Positions 24,901 to 37,229 of a DNA stretch of 64,000 nucleotides are shown piece by piece. The DNA is taken from contig CAMPDV010000144.1 in NCBI GenBank assembly GCA_946699065.1, forward strand, positions 372,001 through 436,000. The letters run 5' to 3'. The notes under the pieces were generated by a model. That model was not told the origin of the DNA, made no database searches, and worked only from the letters and a program-made list of their open reading frames with translations. The position numbers and the translations under genes were made by a program. This DNA comes from Loxodes magnus (Eukaryota > Ciliophora > Karyorelictea > Loxodida > Loxodidae). Position 1 is the first letter of the stretch, and each line of letters begins with the position of its first letter.

Positions 24901-25499
24901 TATAACTTTCTTCTTAACTATATACTTTTACTTCTAATCTTATACCCTCATAAATATACCTCATTTGGTTATTTAAATTACAACAAACTAAATATATCAG
25001 TAGAAAGAACTAAAGCTAGTGATTGAAATTTTAAAATAAATCCTTTAGATAGTTTAATTGTTTTAGCATGCTTATAGTATTAAACCTTGCATATTCTAGT
25101 GTAGCTTCTTAATATTATATAGCATACCTTATTATGTTGCAGCATTCTTTATAGAGATCCATTAATATGCTATAGCTGATACTATTAACTCTATCAATAC
25201 CATTTTCAGAACTCACTTGATTCTCCTACTAATAAATTAAGTATAGCTTATTATATTCTATTTTTGCACTCGCTCCTATTAGCTTAAATTAGAATCAGTA
25301 TATAGATAAGCTTTAATTTAAATTAGTTAGAATGGATAAAAGTGTATAATAGTATAGAGTTATAAGGTATATGCCCTAACTAGCTATTTAGATATAATAT
25401 GGTATAAAGTAATTTCAATATAAAAATGCAGGGTATTAAGCTTTCTAAATATTAGACCTAAAAGGTAAGAAAGTAAACTAAACTTAAAGTTGAGAGAAA
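24901..25499. other. A-B spacer
   Basis: AT-rich; 25090-25160 matches the spacer at 39400-39470 (both with CAGCATTCTTTAT), supporting duplication of the A-B pair as a unit. No gene seen. Confidence 0.5.
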
Positions 25500-26170
25500 A
25501 TGAAATCTCCTGAAACTCCAACTTCTTCAGAAAAGGGTAAGCTATAGAAGAACTTGATACTATGGAAAAATTTAGATCAATCTTAAGTGATGAAAAGTGG
25601 ATCGAAAAGTGGATGAAGCATGGTCAATCTATAAGAAAGGGTCAGAGAATTACTCACGAAGAAAGAAAATTTAAATCAGGAAATGTAATATCAACGAAAG
25701 TAATATAAAACAGGATTATTATAGAATAACTTTACAATCTCAATCAATTATTAGACAAAATTATTAAATGGAAATATCAGATTTTTAAAAATAAAAAAAG
25801 AAAAAAAATAAGCAAAAATATCAAATTCAACAAAAAGTTCAAATTATTGACAGAATATATCGTCTGGAAAATAAGATAGCATCCAAAAAATTTTTTAAGG
25901 TTAAAGGCTGATTCTACTAGTCAAATATCCATTTGTATAAGAAAAGCTAAAGCTATCGAAACTTCAAAAAAAAAGAAAACTGAAGATCGTTAAACAAATT
26001 CATAAGACTTTTAGTGACAGAAATGAGACATCAAGAAAAAGATTATATAAGGAACTATAGCAAGAAAATAAAATGATTACCTCCAATTAAAAAATGCATC
26101 CACGAAAAAAAAAATTAGCCATCAGATCTGGTTGAAATTCCAGAAAAAGCAAGCCTAATTTAATACTTAG
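25500..26170 (+). pseudogene. Zinc-knuckle retroposon copy g3 (degraded)
   Basis: ATG 25500 starts a K/E/S-rich frame. The family's 3' signature is visible around 26080-26160 as degraded versions of the segments that encode the GRGIHPRIKNGG and LVGSPGNSK motifs of g8. The knuckle is not preserved. It sits between A2 and B2. Confidence 0.45.
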
Positions 26171-26294
26171 TTAAAAGAATAATAATTAGCTTTAATTATA
26201 CATAATTATAACTATTACATGAAGCTATAATTAAAATATACCTTTAGTTTATTATTTAAGATAAATATTTTATTTAATTATAAATTCTCTAATA

Positions 26295-28669
26295 ATGGAT
26301 GACAACATCTTAAACTAAGATTATTAACTTCTGCCTGATTATCTCAACTTATATGAAGAAAGGGAAGAGAACTAAAAACGGAAGTTTAGAAAAAAAATAT
26401 TAATGGCATCTATTTTAGCTTTCTTACTAATTATCTGTTTTGCAGTTTTATTCATTTAAATAGAATAAATTCAAACAAAACTAGAAACATAAATCTAGAC
26501 TTTCAATAAAACACTGATAGATCTTAAGTAAGAGAACTCTTAGCAAAAATAGCATATAGAAAGACAAGAAAAAGAGAACTCTTAGCAAAAATAGCATATA
26601 GAAAGACAAAAAAAAGAGATAAATGAAGCTTGTAAGATTTTTATATAGTTGAAAACCTAAAAAATAAAAGTTAGGAGTTAATTTTACAAATTTAAAACAT
26701 TAATAGCACCTTAAGCTTTATTGACAACAAAGCTTTCCAATTAAATAACACTATAGAATAAAACTTAAAATAAGAAATTAAAGCAAATAAAAATGAAATA
26801 AAGACAATGAATCAATATATTAATGAAACATTATAGTTAGAACTTTAAAACATTAATAGCACCTTAAGCTTTATTGACAACAAAGCTTTCCAATTAAATA
26901 ACACTATAGAATAAAACTTAAAATAAGAAATTAAAGCAAATAAAAATGAAATAAAGACAATGAATCAATATATTAATGAAACATTATAGTTAGAACTTTA
27001 AAACATTAATAGCACCTTAAGCTTTATTGACAACAAAGCTTTCCAATTAAATAACACTATAGAATAAAACTTAAAATAAGAAATTCAAGCAAATAAAAAT
27101 TGATTAAAGGATTTGGATAAATAGTTTCAAACGTCGAACGATAGAAGATAAAAGTAATTTTAGGAGATTGAATAGCTAAAAGCTAAAATTTTTTATCAAA
27201 ATACTAAATTAAAAGATTAAATAAACTCTCAATGAAATATTTCACAACGAAATTTTAGTTAAATTTGATTGTAAATTAAACTTTTAGTGAATCAAACATA
27301 AACGTCTATTTAAAATCTTAATTAAGGAAACGAAGCTTAAAAAAATGAAATTTAGTTTATCGTAAAAACATTAAATAATTAGAATCAGAAGATTGAGAAT
27401 CAATTTTAAAAGAAATATTAAGAGCTGCTTGAAAAGATTAATTAAACTTAGAGCTAAAACTTGAAGTAGCTCAATTAAATTTCTTAAAATATTTCTAATT
27501 TTAATCAAGAAAAGAATGGAACTTTATAAAATATTCAATTAATGATTTAGCAGTTAAATTAAACCTTTCAGATATAATAAGAAGAGCAAATTATAAAAAA
27601 TTAGATATTTCAAAATAACCTTTAAGAATAATAAAATCTATGAAGAGAAATTAATAATTTTAAAAAGAATTAGGAATCGGACTTTTATTTTAATAGAATC
27701 ACAGAGACACTTAAAAGTAGCATTTTGAATTAAATATAAAACTAAACAGTTTCTAAACAATCCTAACAATAGGACTAATAGAAAATTGATTCTTTGATCA
27801 TTTAAATGAACAAAACTCATGAAGAAATTTTGAATTTTAGCCAGAAAACTGAGGAGATCTAAGTTTAAATTAAAAATCTTTCCTAAACATAAATTGATTA
27901 GAATTAAAAGCTAAATGATAAATAATTATACTTTAGCAATTATACCAAGCTTTTGGATTCTAAATTTGACAATTTAACGAAAATCTTATAGAACGATCTT
28001 CTTAGTAATTTAAATAGCTTAGAATTAAAATAGGTAACTATTTTTATTTCAGAAGAATTAGACTTAAAAGCTTGAATAGCATAAGTAAGATATTAACTAG
28101 CTTGTAGTATTATGCAATAATTTCAGTAACTTTTAATTGTAGATGATTACCTTCAGTAGTAGATAAAGAGGCTCAATCCTAATAAGTTTCATCCTGATGT
28201 TATTTTATCTGAAGATAATACAGTTGCTTAATCTACTGCTAGTTCTTACAGAAGTGGCTTATTGTCTTTCTAAATTGAGCCTGGAAACGATTATTAGATA
28301 GATTTCGAAATTAAAATAATGAAAGAGATTAGTATCGGTATCAGTTAAGATAACTTAAATTGGAATCTTTTTAATAACTTTATTGGTTCCTAATAAAATT
28401 AATATGCTATATAAGTAGATTCAAACAAGCGTATCTACGAATATTGTAATGGGATTTAAAAAAAATAAATATAACTAAAAGATATAAAAAACGTTACGAT
28501 GTATATTTACACTCGCTAAAAAAAAATAATTTTTAAATTTGACTAAATAAGGGAAATAAAAATCGATATGGAAGACAAAAATTAGTTGACAACATTTTTT
28601 GTTGGAATCTCTTTATTTTCTACACAAGAGAATGTCAAGTTAAAGAATGTTGCTATTACTAGAACTTGA
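26295..28669 (+). CDS. B2: membrane-anchored coiled-coil protein with conserved C-terminal domain
   Basis: Intact: three introns (26632-26648, 28034-28052, 28126-28142) removed leave 773 codons plus TGA. The N-terminus M-D-D-N-I-L-N-Q-D-Y is followed by a membrane helix (about residues 37-57, ILMASILAFLLIICFAVLF) and then coiled coil to about residue 600, including a 51-residue repeat. The C-terminal domain carries RLNPNKFHPDVILSED, SGLLSFQIEPGNDYQ, NLNWNLFNNFIGS and DMEDK. TGA codons at 27101, 27233 and 27266 are in frame and read as Trp. It ends in Thr-Arg-Thr-TGA. Single-pass topology with the long coiled coil on the C-terminal side; the C-terminal domain may be a beta sandwich (inference). 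It follows remnant A2 and a Gag-like copy. Confidence 0.82.
26632..26648 (+). other. 17-nt intron 1 of B2
   Basis: GTAAGATTTTTATATAG. Removal joins NEA-F-ENLKNKSQEL, matching NENIKPLKNKIQEL of the intron-free B3. Confidence 0.85.
26691..27108 (+). repeat. 153-bp tandem repeat coding for a 51-residue coiled-coil unit in B2
   Basis: Copies start at 26691, 26844 and 26997; the third is partial and diverges near 27080. The first two are nearly identical, so the expansion is recent. Confidence 0.9.
28034..28052 (+). other. 19-nt intron 2 of B2
   Basis: GTAACTATTTTTATTTCAG, at the same place as an 18-nt intron in B4 and a 23-nt one in B3. Without its removal the frame is lost before the C-terminal domain. 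Confidence 0.8.
28126..28142 (+). other. 17-nt intron 3 of B2
   Basis: GTAACTTTTAATTGTAG, phase 1, conserved in B1, B3, B4 and A1. Confidence 0.88.
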
Positions 28670-29389
28670 ATCCTTTGAAGAGATATTACAAATTATCTTA
28701 CTTTTATTACTTTAAGAACTAATTCTTAACTTTTCTTCTTTATTTCTTCCTCTTAAACTGCTTTTTCTCTTTACTCTTTTTTAATGCTCTTTATCCCTCC
28801 ACTTCTGCTAGTTTCTTATTTTAATTTAACTTTATTCTCTCTGTAAATAAGATTGGATGTAGCATTCTTTTATAGGGGTCAGTTACTTTAACTTAATTTT
28901 TACAAGAGAAATTTATGTTTGTTTGCTTGTAAAAATAGCTAGCTTCATTAAGGTGTGTTATATTGAAAAATTTCTAATGTTTGAATTATCATCAGTAGAA
29001 GGGGTGGAGATATAAGGCATTATGCTCTTATTATTTCACAAATTAATAGACTTATAAACTATGGATCTTATATAGCGAAAAAAGACCTAAACATAGTAAG
29101 AAAATTACTTTTGATAACTAATAAAAAAAGTAATAATGATATAAAAGAAAGTAGTAAAAAGAAAAAAACATGAGATCTAATACTTTTTAGTTAAGTCTCT
29201 AAAAATAAAATTGCAAGCGCTCCTAAAAAATCTTCTTTACAACCCCTGAGAAAAGCATGAACCGATAATTCTTCCTATCACGTCTTATTTAACTTATAAT
29301 CTTCTTAATAGCCAACCCTAACTCCTTTTTTAGAAGCGTTTACTTGCAACTTCAAATTTGAAGGAGCTTTTGAGATTCTAGAAACGCTA
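28670..29389. other. 3' flank of B2
   Basis: The first ~60 bp after the TGA are conserved among B genes (AATCCTTTGA then an A/T-rich tract), likely 3' UTR and polyadenylation region. The rest shows nothing definite. Confidence 0.5.
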
Positions 29390-30040
29390 GGATTAGAAAA
29401 AGGAAATAAGAGGCTATTCAACAATCCGAGTCACTTACATTGGAGAAGAATCCTAGGAAAAGGATAAGACACCAAGAAGTTCCATAATAAACCACGACCA
29501 ATGTCTAGTTATGAATAGCGAGTTAAAATAACAGAGAAATTCCAGGAAGAAGCGAAAAGGTTAAAAAAAGACGGAAAGAAGCTTTTGAAGATATTAAAAG
29601 ATTAGAGGAAATTATTTAAAGATTCATATTTCAAGAAAGAAACTTAAATACCTTCTAAGCAACAGAGTTAGAATAACTATAATTAATACAACTAGTAGAA
29701 AATCAGAAAAAACTGTAGCAGTGAATTTATTAAGAAACCAAAAATATGATAAAACGGAAATTGAAGAAAAAAGATAAATAAACCTAAATAAATAGAGAAT
29801 ACTTGCTGTTACTGTAAATCAAGAATAAATCTACATAGATAATGGAAGAAATTTCTATGCTTTAAATAAGAAAATTGAAAGAATTAATGGAAATATTTAC
29901 AGAAAAAAGGAATAATTCTTAGCAATAGTAAGCAAAGTAGAGAGGGAATGCATGAAATTTTAAACTTTTATTTTAGGTTCTGGAGCAATCTAGAGGCCAG
30001 CGGGAAAGAGGTTGAAACACCATTAAGAACTTCTAGCATT
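29390..30040 (+). pseudogene. Zinc-knuckle retroposon copy g4 (degraded)
   Basis: A K/E-rich coiled coil (near 29540, KFQEEAKRLKKDGKKLLK) similar in style to g2 (LQKEAKKLRKDN) and, at 29980-30035, NLEASGKEVETPLRTSS, the family's C-terminal signature shared with g1 and g9. No intact knuckle found. Confidence 0.5.
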
Positions 30041-31200
30041 TAATATTATTATAATAATGCTTAAATATATAAAAAAGGTAAAATTAAGAGCAAAAAAAGG
30101 TTTAAAATTGGATTCGTTGTAATTATAGCAAACACAATTATAAGAGCAAAATAAATAAAATGTAAGATACATCCAATAAAGGGTAAATAAGGTAGAGTTA
30201 TAAAATATACTTAATATTAATAATATAAAATAAGATTATCTTTAATAAAGTAATAGGCTTTTATATGAGTTTGGAAATAAGTATCATTAGTTTAAAAATT
30301 GATAAACATATTAAATTAAATAAAACTGAAAGGTTGTATTAATTAACTTAGAATATAAATACAAGCAACTAATTAGTTTATAGAAAGGTAACTTAGTAAT
30401 TTAATACCTGGATTGGAAAATTCAAAGGTACCTTTTAGTTAACCTTCTTAATAGTAAATGAATCGAAAGAGATTTAATTTTTATAATTTCGGAAATTCTA
30501 GAAAATAAAAAGGAAACTTGTGAGAGAAAAATGGATAGTCAACAACAATAAACCTTTTTAATCTAGATCTTAAAATAATAAAAAACATAAATTAGATCCT
30601 CATCTTAATAACTTGAAGTAGAAATAACCATTTGCTTGATTTTAGAAAATAGAAATTTAAGCTTAATCTAATTTTTAGTTAAAGAAGCAAATTTAAAAAC
30701 TTATTTTAATGTTTTAAATCGTGACTTGCTAGTAAGGAAAACAGAGTATAATCTTTATTTATTCTAGTCATATTAATTAATCTTATGCTTATTTTTTAAG
30801 TACAATTTTGAATAAAATAATTTGAGTGCTTTATAACTTTATTATATTTTAGTGACTGCTGATCAGTTTAATATATATAGAATTATAGTTTCTACACTAA
30901 ATATTTTAAATTGAGGCATAATTTCAGGACTTGCTTTCTAGTAGAATATGAAACAATGTTTGATAGTTCTCTCTAAGTGCCACTAATATATCTTACTACT
31001 CAATATTTAGTTCGATAGATCTTATTCTGATTTAAAGTCTCAGATTTTACTATCTTTGGGTTTTTTTAATTTGGACGCTAAACGAATAAATTTATAAGAT
31101 CATGATTGAAACTAAAACGAGTTAAATAGAAAAGCTTCCTTAAGCTTTCTATTTACTGCTTTCTTATATTTTTCTATCCCTCTCCCTCCATCTAATGAGT
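30041..31200. repeat. Block downstream of B2 shared with flanks of B1 and B4
   Basis: Second copy of the block described at 18432-19840; 30170-30560 also matches 52140-52560 closely. Confidence 0.5.
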
Positions 31201-31204
31201 GTAT

Positions 31205-31600
31205 AAAACAATTTTAGATACTAAACTATCAAAGTTAAACTAAATAATATCAGATCTTACTGAATTTATTTAAGATGATACTAAAATATATCTCTTTAAT
31301 AGTCCTACAAATAAGCTTCACTGGAAAATAAAGGGAAGCAACTAAATGAAAATAGGAAATTAATACTAAGAAGATCAAAAATAAACAGATTCAAAATTAA
31401 ATTCAAAGAGAAGTATTTATTTAAGAAACGAAAGCTAACTTTAAGCCACTTAAATCTATAAGGAAGAGATTGTTTTAAGTAAGAAATGCTTTACTTTTAT
31501 TGAGAAACTAGAAACTAAACTGCTAAAATTAATGAGAAGTAAATTAGTTAGACAAAATAGATAGAAAATCAGATAGTGCTTCCTAAGCCTCTATATAATA
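31205..31600 (+). pseudogene. Duplicate of the tail of the 8-9 kb coiled-coil gene
   Basis: Matches 9065-9430, including a shared AACGAAAGCTAACTTTA and AATGAGAAGTAA. Only this fragment is present, followed by Gag-like sequence. Confidence 0.6.
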
Positions 31601-31654
31601 GCTAAAGGAGAATATGGAATAATCTGTCCGTCTCTGAAAGGATTAATTTAGAAA

Positions 31655-32410
31655 CTTAAGGAGAAAAGCAGCAAAAGGAATGAAGAAAAAGTAAAAGTAA
31701 CAAGAGGAATCAAGTTCTTCGTTAGAAGGTAAAATTATGATCGGAACTGTAGAGATTGAAAAACTTCAAAATGAAATTGATCAAAAACTTTAAAATAAAT
31801 TAGACCAAATGTAAAAAGTGATCTAGAAGTATGAAGAAGCAATCTACAATTAAGGAGAAAAATCAGATAATTAATGAACAGTACTGAGAAATAAACAATG
31901 AGTTATTAATACTTCGAACTCAGCTAATTTAAAATAACTTAAAAGTAAAGCAGTAACTTTATGAGTAACCACAATCAATAGTTATTCCATAGCAAAACAT
32001 GATTTAAAAAATAGACTTCACTAAATTAACTAATTAAGAAAATTAATAAAGAGAAAGCTGATTTAAATTTACTAAAGAAAAGTTGAAAAAAAGTGTTTTA
32101 GAAACAAAGTCAGAAAAACAGATCAAAAACTGTGACTACAACAATTCAAATTACCATATTTATTACAGTTCTGATCCTAAAATCGACTAAGGATAAGAGA
32201 ATAACGAAGAACATGAAGAAATCATAATAAACTGAGAATAATGAAAAATGGAATCTATAAATAGAAAATTTTATCAAGAACTGAAGATAGATATTAGCGA
32301 TAACCTATCACATATAAAAAGAGGAATTATATTCATCCAGAAAAAAATGGCAGCAAGTACCTAGTTGAAAGTCCAGGAGAAGCTAAAACTCTCAACATTA
32401 AGTATATTAC
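31655..32410 (+). pseudogene. Zinc-knuckle retroposon copy g5
   Basis: Near 31700 it reads EESSSSLEGKIMIGTVEIEK followed by YEEAIYNQGEKI, closely matching g8 (SSSSPEGKIMIGTVE, YEEVIYNQGEKI). The knuckle near 32130 is N-C-D-Y-N-N-S-N-Y-H-I-Y-Y-S-S: the second and third Cys have become Asn and Ser, so zinc binding is lost. The C-terminal motif YIHPEKNGSKYLVESPGEAK near 32330-32390 matches g8. Phase changes occur in between. Confidence 0.65.
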
Positions 32411-32469
32411 TAATATTATAATAACCATACGATTACTTAACTTCAATTTAGATTTAATCAAACGAAAGC

Positions 32470-33320
32470 TTTAAGAAGCTAAATAATTCTATTTAAAACA
32501 TTATATTAAGAAGAATAATTTAAAAAAAAGATGGAGAGTTGGAACAAAGGTTTTCTTATAAAGAAGACGATCCATAGCACTTCTGATCATTCTTTCTAGA
32601 ACTAAAAAACATCAACCAAGATCTAAAAAAAACAATATTGCCAAATCTCAGAAGAAAAATAACTACCTTCCAAAATTCCAAAAAAGAGGCATACATTCGA
32701 ATAACTAATGAAGTTAGATAAGGAATAACTTGTAGAGATCATTATCGACTAGACCGATAAAGTAGAGAATCTCGACACTACGTCATAAACATATAACAAG
32801 ACTTATAAGATCATGACGAAGATGAGAAGCCGCACCCTGAATTTATAACAAAATAGGACATTAATAATAGGTATTAAGAAATAGAATGCGATATTGTAAG
32901 ACTAGATGAACAAATGGGAATAGATTTTCAAAAATATGAAAATGCCTTCTAGTAAATTATAGAAATTAAATAAAGATTAGCAAAATTAGAGAATTAACAA
33001 TCCTAAAAAAATCAAGATCAAATGATAATAGAAGAACAGCCCATAATAAATAAAAGTTCTTCAAAAAAAAGGGCCACATATGCGGCAGCTAATATCACCT
33101 TTGAAGACGATGCAAGGAGAATATGCAAATAAGATAAAAGATTTGAAACGAATTGACTACGTTTTACCCATCCTCGGATGGTTAGCTATGACAGAAAAAG
33201 ATAACTCAAAGACCATTCGGAAAGCTCGGAAGTGAACTTGGGTGGAGACACCGGGGAGTCCGAGACCCTGTAAAAGGTAATACAGGGGGTTATGGATCTT
33301 TTAAGGGAACATTCCATTAG
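32470..33320 (+). pseudogene. Zinc-knuckle retroposon copy or copies g6 (degraded)
   Basis: Coiled coil (DEQMGIDFQKYENAFQQI near 32910) followed by a Cys-poor knuckle remnant near 33080 and a V-E-T-P-G-S-P-R-P tail near 33250, equivalent to LVGSPGNSK of g8. The stretch is long enough for parts of two copies nested together. Confidence 0.45.
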
Positions 33321-33678
33321 CCTTTAGATTTTTAATTTAATTTAATTTAAAGAAGAATACTTTTAAATTAGGCAAAATTTAAAATTTCAATAAGCTTTTG
33401 AGCAGTTGAAGCTGATTTTAAAAATACATAAAAATTAGCTAGTCAAACTTCAGAAGAAAATACATACAATTTGATTAGATTCAATCTAGTATTCTTTAAT
33501 AGAATCAATCCCATAAACAATTAAAGTTATCTTCTAAAAAGATTTTTAATTCGTTTTTCAACGACGAAATATATTAAGTCTTTGGAGTATCTTTTTTACT
33601 TCTGTAAATCCTTTATAAAAAATTTTAACCAGCTTCAATAAAAGCGTTGCCTAAGACATAACTTAGTTTTATAATTAA

Positions 33679-34530
33679 ATGGCAAGATTAAACATTAGAA
33701 GGCTATTAAAAAAAATAAAAATAAAAATAAAAAAAGATGTTAAGCAAGCAGTAGAAAATTGAAGCAAAGAAAGCCAGAAAGCTTGCACAAAAGCAAATAG
33801 AACATCAAATAAAAGAACTTTCGACCCTGACTCTCCTCTATCGGTAAAAGGAAAGCGCCTTGAAGGGAATACTAAGGAGCAGGAATCTGATGCAATCGAA
33901 TCATTAAGCAATCAAATTTGACTTATGAAGAAAAATTTCTAAAAGCAGGATGAGGTAATATTTAATCTCGCGGAAAAGATAAGGGAACTCCTAAATACAA
34001 TTGAAGAACTTAATTAGGAAACAAACTGTTTAAGAAATCAACTGATACAAAGTCAAGTAGTGACTAAAGAACAACTCTGACTACAATCCTAATCTAGATC
34101 TAACAAAGTTGACAGAATGGACATTGAATAAGAATAAAAAACATAGAACTAATAGAATTAATAAGAATTGAAATAAGAATAGAATTTAATAGCTAGAATA
34201 GAAAAGATAGAGAGCCACTTATATCCAGAATTCAAGCCTTAAATCACCAAATATAGAAGATGCTGGTTCTGCCATTCAAATAACCATTTACTGAAGACTT
34301 GCCAAAGCTTTAAGTAACTAAAGAGAAAGGAAGATCAAAAGACGTGAAGATAACTTACAAGACTATACGTAACTCTATAAGGAGTATTCAAGAAGAAGAT
34401 TTCCAACGGAACAAGAAGATTATCATAGTGGTTACCTCCCACTTAAAAAACTTGGTCGTGGTTTCCACCACATTTAAAAACTGGCAGCGAGAACCTGGTT
34501 TAGATTCCAGGGAACGCAAACTTTTTTTGA
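33679..34530 (+). CDS. Zinc-knuckle (Gag-like) protein of retroposon g7, fused in frame to host codons
   Basis: Open for 283 codons to TGA 34528-34530 with four internal TGA codons read as Trp. The first ~11 residues (M-A-R-L-N-I-R-R-L-L-K) belong to the flanking host sequence and its copy of the 15-bp direct repeat, so the element ORF itself is probably 5'-truncated. Coiled coil near residues 75-130 is followed by an intact CCHC knuckle: C195-W-F-C198-H-S-N-N-H203-L-L-K-T-C208. The tail contains TGSENLVQIPGNANFF, the family signature. Predicted to bind nucleic acid. Confidence 0.7.
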
Positions 34531-34555
34531 CTTTTAGTTTACTATATATATATAT
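33712..34555 (+). mobile_element. Retroposon g7 with 15-bp target-site duplication
   Basis: AGAAGGCTATTAAAA occurs at 33697-33711 and 34556-34570, directly flanking the element. It starts in an A-rich run and ends in (TA)n. Removing the element and one repeat rejoins a host frame, RRLLKELIGIKTSISGNSEE. Confidence 0.8.
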
Positions 34556-34570
34556 AGAAGGCTATTAAAA

Positions 34571-36236
34571 GAGCTAATCGGAATTAAGACATCAATCTCT
34601 GGAAATTCAGAAGAGTTTATTAAATTCTTGCTGATTATCATTTGCTATTTTAATCTTTATAAGAGTCATAATAATTTCGTTCAACTTAAGAAATTTCTCT
34701 TGCTTGGAAACAAGGGAATGGAGTAGTAAGTTTCATTTAAACTGAAAGCATTAGTCTCCAACTAAGATAAGTAATAAATTTTATACCTTTAAGTAAATCT
34801 GTAGGTTTATAATTGACCTTTCAACGGAATATATAACTGGAAAATTTGAAATATTTAATAGGCAAAAACTGTGGCTATCTACTAAAGAAAGATTCACTAA
34901 ATTCATTGCTATTTTAACTAAATAATTTAGTTAAAGGTACTTTGGAACTAAAATGATACCGTTTTTACTTTTTATTCCCAAAAGAGTATGCCAAATTACT
35001 ATCTTCCTTAATTACTAAAAGTAGTTATATAAGCTATTTCAAATGTTAAAATTTAAAAGTGATTAGCTAAGAAAGCTTAGATTTTCGTCTTTGATATATG
35101 TACTGTAATCATTAGTAAAAAGATAGCTTTATATGAAAGAAGTATCAAACACTATCAAATAAAAACAATCTTATAGTAGTTTAAGTATACACTGATGGGA
35201 CATTTAGCAGTTTCTCTTAAGGTAAAACTTTAATTAAAGTAAGTATTATGGAAAAAGTAACTGAGATAAATCTATAGAACATATATAGATAATATAAGAT
35301 CAATGTGGAGTGTAAATAAACTTAAATAAAATAGCTATTAAGTTACAAAACTATTTAGAATAAAGCAGTATAATTATGTCAGAATGATAAGAACATAAAA
35401 CTAGTCTATGGGAGAAAATTGATATATATTTAAGCAGAAAGAAATTATATATAAATGCTATGACTGGAGTTAAGTGATCTTTGAACTTGTAATTGATCTA
35501 TTGAGAAAAAAAATTTTGAGGAGTCTTATACAAAAATTTGTTTCAGATTAAATAACTAAAGAAATAAATAAATGCATGATCGGAATGAATAAATCATATT
35601 TATAAATCTTATAAAATTTTTGAGTTTTAAATAGCTTTTAATGCAAAAGCAAGCTTAATGCAAATAATAATTTGTCCTTCTTTCCACTAATAAGGTTAAT
35701 AAGTAAGGTACCTCTAGGTCTTTTACATACTATTACAACAATTGAGCATCATCTTGATAAAAATTACGATTTTTGTTATTTTTATATCATTAAAACTGTT
35801 ATCCAACTCAAACTCGTCTATTCAATTGATACTCGGCTTATTATGTTTGCTAGCAAGTAATTTTTGATTCCACCTTCATGAAGTTAAACTCAATCATAGC
35901 CTATATTTCTCATACTCTAAGGTGATTAAATAAAAAAAATATGAGTTTTCAAACTTATGTAAATAGATTCTCTTCTAGAATCTAATTACAGTGATCTAGA
36001 CTAACTTCTTCTTTCATTTACAATTTTATCTAATTTTTCATCCTAATTTGTTAAAGTAATCTTAAGCAATTATATATCATTTAATTTAGGAAGCTGACTT
36101 TAAGTCATTCCTAAATTTAAAATATACATTCTGATATGTTTTATTTTTTAATTCTAGTCTGAATCTTAATTTCCTAATTAATACTGCTGCTCTATTTCGA
36201 ATACAGTTCCTTAATAACTCTCAATATAATCAATAT
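34571..36236. repeat. Diverged segmental duplicate of 21.8-23.1 kb; no gene called
   Basis: The left part continues a host ORF (EFIKFLLIIICYFNLYKSHN) interrupted by g7. 34970-35470 matches 21830-22300. The rest is AT-rich with no supported gene. Confidence 0.45.
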
Positions 36237-36259
36237 TTATATCTTATAGCCAGATTTAC

Positions 36260-36570
36260 TAAAATAATTGAAAAGATGGTGGGAGCTGAGAATGACCTTC
36301 GTGACCACACTTTCTGGTTTTATGGCTAGGAACAAGTTCCTTTCCTGTCGCTGAGAAAGTCCCTGGTCAGAGTCATTTTCTGAAGAGAACGCTGTCTTTG
36401 AGATTATCCGCTCTTGGTAGGGGCTTGAAGCCTGACTGCTCATAGCGATGGAGTTCCCTAGCGGCTGTGCCTGGAGCACAACAGGATATCCCCGTTATTC
36501 CATAAAAAGAGAGCGTCGAGTCGTGCAATCGGAAAGTAGTTTCCGGTCCATAAACTTATTTAGTTGAAAT
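36260..36570. repeat. GC-rich conserved block, copy 2 (pair with 20865-21180)
   Basis: Markedly higher GC than anything around it. It shares CTGTCGCTGAGAA and CAACAGGATATCC with copy 1. The minus strand has a short frame (about 80 codons), but indels and weak amino-acid conservation with copy 1 do not clearly favour protein; a structured RNA or an old gene are alternatives. Confidence 0.5.
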
Positions 36571-37229
36571 TAATTAAAAGGCAGATTTACTATATTCAAT
36601 AGATCAACAAGTAAGATATCACATCATCTACCTTTTGGATATCACACTACTTTCAATAATCAATTTTCAGTGTGATAAACAAAGAATGGTTTGAGAGTAT
36701 CATTTTCTATGCAAACTTAGTAAAAAGAAAGATATCTGGAAAAAGTAAAAAATAGACAAATATCTATTTCCAAATTAGAGTACTTTAATGAAAGAATTCT
36801 ATGCTTTCATAAGAAGGGATCGTGAATTATTCATATTTAGTACTTAAGCCTTAAAATTTTATCTCAAGTAAAAGATAATCAAAGTTGTGATAGTTTCGAC
36901 AATTTAGCGCGAAGGTAAAATCTATTGAAAATGAAAGAAATAAGGAAATAATTAATCAAGTACATGTTCAGAAAGTACAAAGCTAATTAAATACTTGAAA
37001 GCATTTGGTAAGTTCTTTAACTACTTAACTAAAGCAGCGAAACCAGTAATTTATTTACTTTGGTAAATATTGAGATTTATCTACTAAATAGATAAATATA
37101 AAAAACAAAAGAAAGAGGGATAAGCTATATAGAAAAATTCTCTTTGTAGATTTAGGTAAATAAAATCTTTTATCCTATTCTTATAATAACCTTATATAAG
37201 TATATTCACTTTAACTAATATGCATACTA

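Noticed and set aside
31655..34555. Complete LINE or LTR retrotransposon
   Set aside because: No reverse transcriptase, integrase or endonuclease motif was seen in any frame near the zinc-knuckle copies, and no long terminal repeats.
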